From NCBI GenBank assembly GCA_964394395.1, contig CAYMWV010000128.1, forward strand, positions 1 through 10,076: a stretch of DNA of 10,076 nucleotides, in the 5' to 3' direction. The notes beneath the pieces are model-generated. The model ran no database searches, was not told the DNA's origin, and saw nothing but the letters and a program-made list of their open reading frames with translations. Position numbers and translations under genes: made by a program. Positions 5,900-10,076 of this stretch are shown here, one piece after another. Origin of the DNA: Sediminispirochaeta sp964394395. Its GTDB lineage: Bacteria > Spirochaetota > Spirochaetia > DSM-16054 > Sediminispirochaetaceae. Position 1 is the stretch's first letter. Each line of letters opens with the position of its first letter.

Positions 5900-7432
5900 A
5901 TGAAGCGACTGGAAGTAGTCAGCCTGAAGAAGCAGTTCGGAACTGTTGTCGCCAATGATTGTGTGGATTTTGATCTGGAGAGTGAAGAGGTCCACTGCAT
6001 CCTTGGCGAAAACGGTGCCGGCAAAACAACCTTGATGAACTGCATATATGGGATTTATAGCCCCGACGGAGGAGAGATTCTCCTGGATGGAAACCCCTTT
6101 ACGGTCCATAGTGTAACAGACTCTATTCGGCAGGGGATTGGAATGGTGCATCAGCACTTTATGCTGGTACACAACATGACGGTGCTGGAAAATGTCGCCC
6201 TGGGCTTGAAGTCAAGGAAAGAACCTTTCATCGACAGAGAGACCATCACTGATGAACTACACCGGATTATGGAAACCTTTAAAATTGATGTGGACCTGAA
6301 TACGCAGATACAGAATCTTTCAGTGGGGGCACAACAGAGTGTGGAAATTCTCAAAGTCCTCTACAGGAAGAGTAAACTGCTGATTTTAGACGAACCAACC
6401 GCTGTACTTACTCCCAGTGAGATCAATGATTTCTTCAATTTTATTAAAGAGTATATTAACCATGGCAATTCGGTAATTCTGATCACCCACAAACTTGAAG
6501 AGGTACTCGATATTTCCAATCGCATAACGGTAATGCGGGGGGGGAAGAGAGTTGGAACATTTAAACGTTCCGAAGTAAAGGACAAGCATGAACTGGCTGC
6601 CATGATGGTGGGTGATGATATTGAGCTCTCCCTTCAGAACAAGCTTGATCCTCCCCGGAATCGTATTGAAGCGTTGAGTGTCCAAGATCTGGTGGTCAAG
6701 GATAATCGGGGACTTAATGCGGTGGATCAGATCAGCTTCACTATGTATAAAGGAGAAATTCTGGGCATAGCTGGTGTATCCGGTAATGGGCAGACTGCAC
6801 TTGCCGAGGCTCTGGCGGGAATCAGAACTCCGGACTCGGGAAGCGTATCAATCGGTGAAAAGCTGGTAAGATCATTTTCCCCAAGAGAGATGCAGGAGAT
6901 GCATCTGCGTTATATTCCGCCGGATAGACAGAGGTCGGGCCTGGTTTTGAAATTTTCGGTAAAGGACAATATGCTCCTTAGCCGTTACTACGAAGCACCA
7001 TACTCGAGAAGGGGAGTTCTCAACCATGCCCATAACCGGGAGTTTGCCAACAGAAAGGTTGAGGACTACAAGGTCCTTACGCCCGATATTGATGCTTCGG
7101 CGGAGAAATTATCCGGGGGAAATCAGCAAAAATTGATTCTTGCCCGGGAGCTGGCCTCCCAGCCGGATATCCTCATTGCCATGCAGCCTACCCGGGGATT
7201 GGATGTTGGAGCGGCAAAATTCGTCCAGGGGACAATCCTTGATCAACGCAAGGCAGGAACTTCCATACTCTACATCTCAACTGCCCTGGATGAGGTGATG
7301 GATATGAGCGACCGGATTGCGGTGATGTATAAAGGAAAAATTGTTGGAATATTTGATGCTTCTTCCGCAAGCATTAGGGAGATTGGGGCACTAATGGCGG
7401 GTCATACTGGAAACAGTGGGGAAAAACTATGA
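5900..7432 (+). CDS. BMP-type ABC importer ATPase with two nucleotide-binding domains
   Basis: A 510-residue cytoplasmic ATPase with two fused ABC domains, as in RbsA and the NupO/YufO nucleoside importers. NBD1 is canonical: Walker A GENGAGKTT (36-44), Q-loop GMVHQHF (81-87), signature LSVGAQQ (140-146), Walker B LILDEP (161-166) and switch H197. NBD2 (from about 258) is degenerate: its Walker A reads GVSGNGQT (292-299, lysine replaced by Q298), its signature LSGGNQQ (404-410) is intact, its Walker B region reads LIAMQPTRGLD with Q429 in place of the catalytic glutamate, and the switch histidine position is A462. This asymmetry is normal for the family, so one site probably does most of the hydrolysis. 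GGGAGG lies 5 nt before the ATG and touches the upstream hairpin. The gene overlaps the first permease by ATGA, indicating coupled translation. The substrate follows the binding protein and is unknown. Confidence 0.96.
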   Translation: MKRLEVVSLKKQFGTVVANDCVDFDLESEEVHCILGENGAGKTTLMNCIYGIYSPDGGEILLDGNPFTVHSVTDSIRQGIGMVHQHFMLVHNMTVLENVALGLKSRKEPFIDRETITDELHRIMETFKIDVDLNTQIQNLSVGAQQSVEILKVLYRKSKLLILDEPTAVLTPSEINDFFNFIKEYINHGNSVILITHKLEEVLDISNRITVMRGGKRVGTFKRSEVKDKHELAAMMVGDDIELSLQNKLDPPRNRIEALSVQDLVVKDNRGLNAVDQISFTMYKGEILGIAGVSGNGQTALAEALAGIRTPDSGSVSIGEKLVRSFSPREMQEMHLRYIPPDRQRSGLVLKFSVKDNMLLSRYYEAPYSRRGVLNHAHNREFANRKVEDYKVLTPDIDASAEKLSGGNQQKLILARELASQPDILIAMQPTRGLDVGAAKFVQGTILDQRKAGTSILYISTALDEVMDMSDRIAVMYKGKIVGIFDASSASIREIGALMAGHTGNSGEKL

Positions 7433-8493
7433 GGTTTCTTGAGCTCTTTCGGAACACCGGAATCAGAAAAATTGCGGTTCCACTCCTCTCCATAATTCTT
7501 GGAATGGTGGGCGCCGGAATTATTATAGCCGCTATAGGAGTAAATCCGGTTAAAGCGTATGCACACATTTTCACCGGTGCTTTTGGATCTCCTCATCGCT
7601 GGTTTTCCACCATCCAGCGTTTTACCGCCCTCGGCTTTGCCGGACTGGCGGTCACCCTCGCCTTTCGGGGAGGTTTATTTAACATCGGTGTGGAGGGACA
7701 ACTCTACATGGGTACCCTTTTTGCCACCTGGGTGGCAATCTCTTTCCCATCCCTTCCGGCAATCATCCTTATTCCTTTCGCCCTCCTTGCAGGGTGCCTG
7801 GGTGGAGCAATATGGGCTTTCATTCCTGGTTACTTGAAAGCAACCAGGGGATTCAATGAAATAATCATCTCGATTTTCATGAATTTCATTGCAATCTATC
7901 TCCTCGGAGCTGCGGTAAACACCTTTCTCCAGGAACCGGGCCAGGGGATCCCCTGGAGTCCAAAATTACCCGAATCCTCCTGGATTCCGAGGATACCCGG
8001 AACTACTGTTCATTTCGGGATTCTGTTGCTGATCCTCCTGGCGATCCTTCTTGCATACATCCTGAAACACCGGACCTTCGGATATGAGATAAAAACAGTG
8101 GGACTCAATATGGATGCAGCAATTTTTGGCGGAATCAATGCAAAACGGGTAATGGTTCTGACTATGGTCTTGAGCGGTGCAATAGGTTCGCTGACCGGAA
8201 GTATGGAGATCCTTGGGATCCAGCACCGGCTTTCGGAAAACTTTCTGGTAAATTACGGATATAACGCTATTCCGATCGCCTTGCTGGGAGGACTCTCTCC
8301 CTTAGGCACCATGATAGTCGCATTTTTCTACGGTGCCCTTCTCAGCGGCTCCAGTTCCATGCAGATCTCCCTGAAGATCCCCGTCTCTATTGTGCAGGTA
8401 ATAATGGCCCTGGCTATACTTGCCTCGATCGGTATGAACGGCCTGCAGAAGCTGCTGGCGGACCGAAAGAAACAGTTGAAAAGGAGTTGTTGA
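7429..8493 (+). CDS. BMP-type ABC transporter permease, first subunit (NupP/YufP-like)
   Basis: A 354-residue inner-membrane protein of the BPD_transp_2 family (the branched-chain amino acid, ribose and nucleoside type), with roughly eight or more hydrophobic segments. Family landmarks are an N-terminal anchor helix and extracytoplasmic stretch (YAHIFTGAFGSP), FNIGVEGQLYMG (about 84-95), GFNEIIISIFMNFIA in mid-protein, and the cytoplasmic coupling-type loop HRTFGYEIKTVGLN with MDAAIFGGI after it. It should form a heterodimeric channel with the next gene product. The start is fixed by the ATGA overlap with the ATPase stop; the Shine-Dalgarno site is weak (GTGGGG), consistent with translational coupling. 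The C-terminus is basic (ADRKKQLKRSC), as expected for a cytoplasmic end. Confidence 0.93.
   Translation: MRFLELFRNTGIRKIAVPLLSIILGMVGAGIIIAAIGVNPVKAYAHIFTGAFGSPHRWFSTIQRFTALGFAGLAVTLAFRGGLFNIGVEGQLYMGTLFATWVAISFPSLPAIILIPFALLAGCLGGAIWAFIPGYLKATRGFNEIIISIFMNFIAIYLLGAAVNTFLQEPGQGIPWSPKLPESSWIPRIPGTTVHFGILLLILLAILLAYILKHRTFGYEIKTVGLNMDAAIFGGINAKRVMVLTMVLSGAIGSLTGSMEILGIQHRLSENFLVNYGYNAIPIALLGGLSPLGTMIVAFFYGALLSGSSSMQISLKIPVSIVQVIMALAILASIGMNGLQKLLADRKKQLKRSC
8481..8486 (+). promoter_or_regulatory. Ribosome-binding site deciding the second permease start
   Basis: AAGGAG lies inside the last codons of the first permease gene. It touches the in-frame TTG codons at 8487 and 8490 (spacing 0 and 3, too short) and is 12 nt before ATG 8499, a long but tolerated spacing. 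This favours ATG 8499, with TTG starts as less likely alternatives. Confidence 0.4.
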
Positions 8494-8498
8494 AGGGT

Positions 8499-9413
8499 AT
8501 GCAAAATTTTATTATTTCCGGACTTCTGCTTACAACCCCACTCCTCCTTGCAGCGATTGGGGATCTGTATGCAGAAAAAAGCGGTGTTCTGAACCTGGGG
8601 ATTGAGGCAACCATGATTATGGGCGCCTATTTTGCCTACCATTTCTCTTATCTCTTCGGATCAGCCCCGGTGGGACTTCTTGCAGCTGTCCTGGTTGGAT
8701 TAATGATGGGGGGGCTGAATGCTCTCTTTCTTGTTACCCTTAAAACCTCTCAGGTTGTTTACGGGGTAGCAATAAACATCCTTGGTCTTGGTTTTACCAG
8801 CACCCTCTTTCGGGTATTTTTTCAGGTTGGGGAGGGATATCAAAGCTGCCCGGGTCTCCCGAAGATCATCATTCCGGGAATCAGCACCATTCCATTTATT
8901 GGACCGATCATTGCCAACCAGACAATCCTCTCCTACATTGCCCTTCTGGCGCTGGTAGTAACTATTGTGGTATTTAAATCTACCACAGTGGGACTTAAGA
9001 TACGGGCGGTGGGTGAAAATCCCCATGCCGCTGACTCACTTGGAGTCAGCGTTGCCAAGACCCGATATGCAGGTCTCCTGATCAGCGGCATGTTCAGTGC
9101 CCTCGGAGGTGCCGCCCTTACCATTGGTGTACTCCACTATTTTCAGGACGGTATGACCGCCGGCCGGGGATATGTGGCGTTGGCAGCAATCATTTTTGGC
9201 AGATACACCCCTGTGGGACTATTTTTCGGAGCTCTACTTTTCGGGATGGCCAATGCCTTTCAGCTGAAAATGCAGGTTATCGGTCTGGATGTTCCCTACC
9301 AGCTCTTCCTTACCATTCCCTATGTGGTGACGATTCTCGCCCTTTTTATCGTTGGACCTTCCACAGCTCCAAGAAGTACCGGAGAGCCCTTCATTCGGGA
9401 AGGGGATAGTTAA
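8499..9413 (+). CDS. BMP-type ABC transporter permease, second subunit (NupQ/YufQ-like)
   Basis: A 304-residue inner-membrane permease of the BPD_transp_2 family, paralogous to the preceding protein and its expected channel partner. Hallmarks are the first helix and loop LLAAIGDLYAEKSGVLNLGI, the following EATMIMGAYFAYHF, VVYGVAINILGLGFTS, the cytoplasmic loop TTVGLKIRAVGENPHAADSL, and GRGYVALAAIIFGRYTPVG near the C-terminus. ATG 8499 starts 5 bp after the first permease stop. TTG codons at 8487 and 8490 are in frame and would overlap that gene, adding three or four residues. It is the last gene of the importer operon. Its final 23 bp overlap the convergent membrane-protein gene tail-to-tail, leaving no room for a dedicated terminator between them. 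Confidence 0.93.
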   Translation: MQNFIISGLLLTTPLLLAAIGDLYAEKSGVLNLGIEATMIMGAYFAYHFSYLFGSAPVGLLAAVLVGLMMGGLNALFLVTLKTSQVVYGVAINILGLGFTSTLFRVFFQVGEGYQSCPGLPKIIIPGISTIPFIGPIIANQTILSYIALLALVVTIVVFKSTTVGLKIRAVGENPHAADSLGVSVAKTRYAGLLISGMFSALGGAALTIGVLHYFQDGMTAGRGYVALAAIIFGRYTPVGLFFGALLFGMANAFQLKMQVIGLDVPYQLFLTIPYVVTILALFIVGPSTAPRSTGEPFIREGDS

Positions 9414-10026
9414 GCAGGTATTCATACTCCTCTATAGCTGCCGCCCCGGCAATCAGGGTTGGCGGAATGAGTCCAGGGAGCAGAAGCCGGAGAAGCCAGA
9501 TGAGAGTGAGCACAAGGGCAAGGGTAAAAAAGAGGGGCCGGATCACTCCAGTAAACCGAAGAAGGAATGTACCGGGGGGCCGCTTCTTGCCGAGCAAAGG
9601 CACTGACGGATTAAACAGCTCAGCAATAAAACCATTAAAAAGACAGATCCGGGAGCACTGGAATCGCCGCCCCTCGATAAGGGTTCCCAGAAGGATTACC
9701 AGATTGAACCCCAGAAAGGTGTAGACCATAAAGCGAATTCCGGCAGTCCCGTACCGGGGAATAAGATCGGTACCGAAGTTTGTCCCCCCAGCGGCCATCT
9801 GCAAACCCGAACTGCTCCAGGGCAGGGGCATGGCCACAAAGTAGATCTCCCGGTTCCCTGAAAGCCAGGGCAGGATGATGTGAACTACCAGAGCTGCAGC
9901 AAGAAAACTGAGCAGCATGCTTCTCCGGTTTACAGCCCCCCTGGAGCTGCTGCCCCTGAGGCTGAGAAGCTCCAGGGAAACAACAAGCAGTATCAGGAAA
10001 CTTTTACCTTCATTCTCAAAGAGCTC
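9391..10026 (-). CDS. Polytopic membrane protein with CX3C motif, possibly NapH/NosR-like (5' truncated)
   Basis: The last 211 residues of a larger membrane protein. The frame stays open upstream of the first internal ATG (9918) with a sensible hydrophobic segment (KSFLILLVVSLELLSL), so the true start lies beyond the genomic end at about 10028. About four hydrophobic segments are visible. After FLGFNLVILLGTLIEG comes RRFQCSRICLFNGFIAELF, in which C124 and C128 of the fragment form a CX3C pair on a cytoplasmic-looking basic loop. This resembles the RRxxCxxxCP segment of NapH/NosR/CcoG-type iron-sulfur membrane proteins, but the usual proline after the second cysteine is leucine and no ferredoxin-type cluster motif is seen in this part. 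A basic loop (GKKRPPG) and two further helices follow, then an acidic tail. An electron-transfer role is therefore only a suggestion. It may belong to an operon running in from the right. Confidence 0.6.
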   Translation of the reverse strand, partial: ELFENEGKSFLILLVVSLELLSLRGSSSRGAVNRRSMLLSFLAAALVVHIILPWLSGNREIYFVAMPLPWSSSGLQMAAGGTNFGTDLIPRYGTAGIRFMVYTFLGFNLVILLGTLIEGRRFQCSRICLFNGFIAELFNPSVPLLGKKRPPGTFLLRFTGVIRPLFFTLALVLTLIWLLRLLLPGLIPPTLIAGAAAIEEYEYLLNYPLPE

Positions 10027-10028
10027 CC

Positions 10029-10076
10029 AGATCGGAAGAGCGTCGTGTAGGGAAAGAGTGTAGATCTCGGTGGTCG
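10029..10076. other. Illumina TruSeq universal adapter (not genomic)
   Basis: The last 48 bases begin AGATCGGAAGAGC and continue base for base as the reverse complement of the Illumina universal PCR primer/adapter as I know it, stopping 10 bases short of its end. This is untrimmed library adapter carried into the assembly. Genomic sequence stops at about 10028, and no coding or regulatory meaning should be given to this stretch. Confidence 0.98.

Noticed and set aside
6776..7432. Apparent loss of catalytic residues in the second ABC domain
   Set aside because: The changed Walker A, the Gln in place of Glu and the missing switch His are usual for this importer family, so this is not decay.
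7941..7956. Perfect 16-bp palindrome CCAGGGGATCCCCTGG in the first permease gene
   Set aside because: It lies in mid-gene and encodes an ordinary part of the protein (GQGIPW); nothing around it suggests a binding site, so chance is the simplest explanation.
9029..9051. 9-bp stem (CGCTGACTC/GAGTCAGCG) in the second permease gene
   Set aside because: It is within the conserved ADSLGVS coding segment; no second copy or regulatory context was seen.
9467..9724. Plus-strand 85-codon open frame rich in Arg, Lys and Ser
   Set aside because: Its composition is that of an antisense shadow of the hydrophobic membrane-protein gene on the minus strand, and no ribosome-binding site stands out.

Overview
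The window reads as a fragment of a draft or metagenomic contig from a free-living bacterium, most likely a spirochaete of the Spirochaeta/Sediminispirochaeta type. This is inference. It rests on solute-uptake gene content, medium GC by eye, and a substrate-binding protein whose signal peptide ends in FAGGQKES without a lipobox cysteine, a style I associate with that group. There is no rRNA, tRNA, IS element or CRISPR array.

Layout, left to right. (1) Positions 1-3337, plus strand: the 3' end of a MalG-type sugar ABC permease overlaps a full GH38 alpha-mannosidase, so this is the end of an operon for import and cytoplasmic hydrolysis of an alpha-mannoside. (2) Positions 3367-4571, minus strand: two coupled genes, a small ferritin-like (rubrerythrin-type) protein followed through an ATGA overlap by a protein with a ParB/sulfiredoxin-fold domain (DGHRR motif). 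They converge on the mannosidase across 29 bp. (3) Positions 4572-4822: a 251-bp divergent regulatory region with a sigma70-like promoter, a perfect 14-bp palindrome with central CG over the predicted transcription start (LacI/GalR-type operator candidate), a leader hairpin, and a nested dyad on the ferritin side. (4) Positions 4823-9413, plus strand: a complete four-gene BMP-family ABC importer (binding protein, double-NBD ATPase, two permeases), a family usually linked to nucleoside uptake. A long hairpin with a GCAA loop sits between the binding-protein and ATPase genes; downstream genes are tightly packed. (5) Positions 9391-10026, minus strand: the C-terminal part of a polytopic membrane protein with a CX3C motif resembling NapH/NosR-type proteins, overlapping the last permease tail-to-tail. 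(6) Positions 10029-10076 are not genomic: they match the Illumina TruSeq universal adapter, so biological sequence ends at about 10028.

The two transport units look independent: one takes up and cleaves an alpha-mannoside, the other probably imports nucleosides or a related small molecule under its own promoter. The least explained biology is the ferritin-like/ParB-like pair. The most testable regulatory ideas are the palindromic operator and the intercistronic hairpin. I saw no clear sign of a wholly new system.
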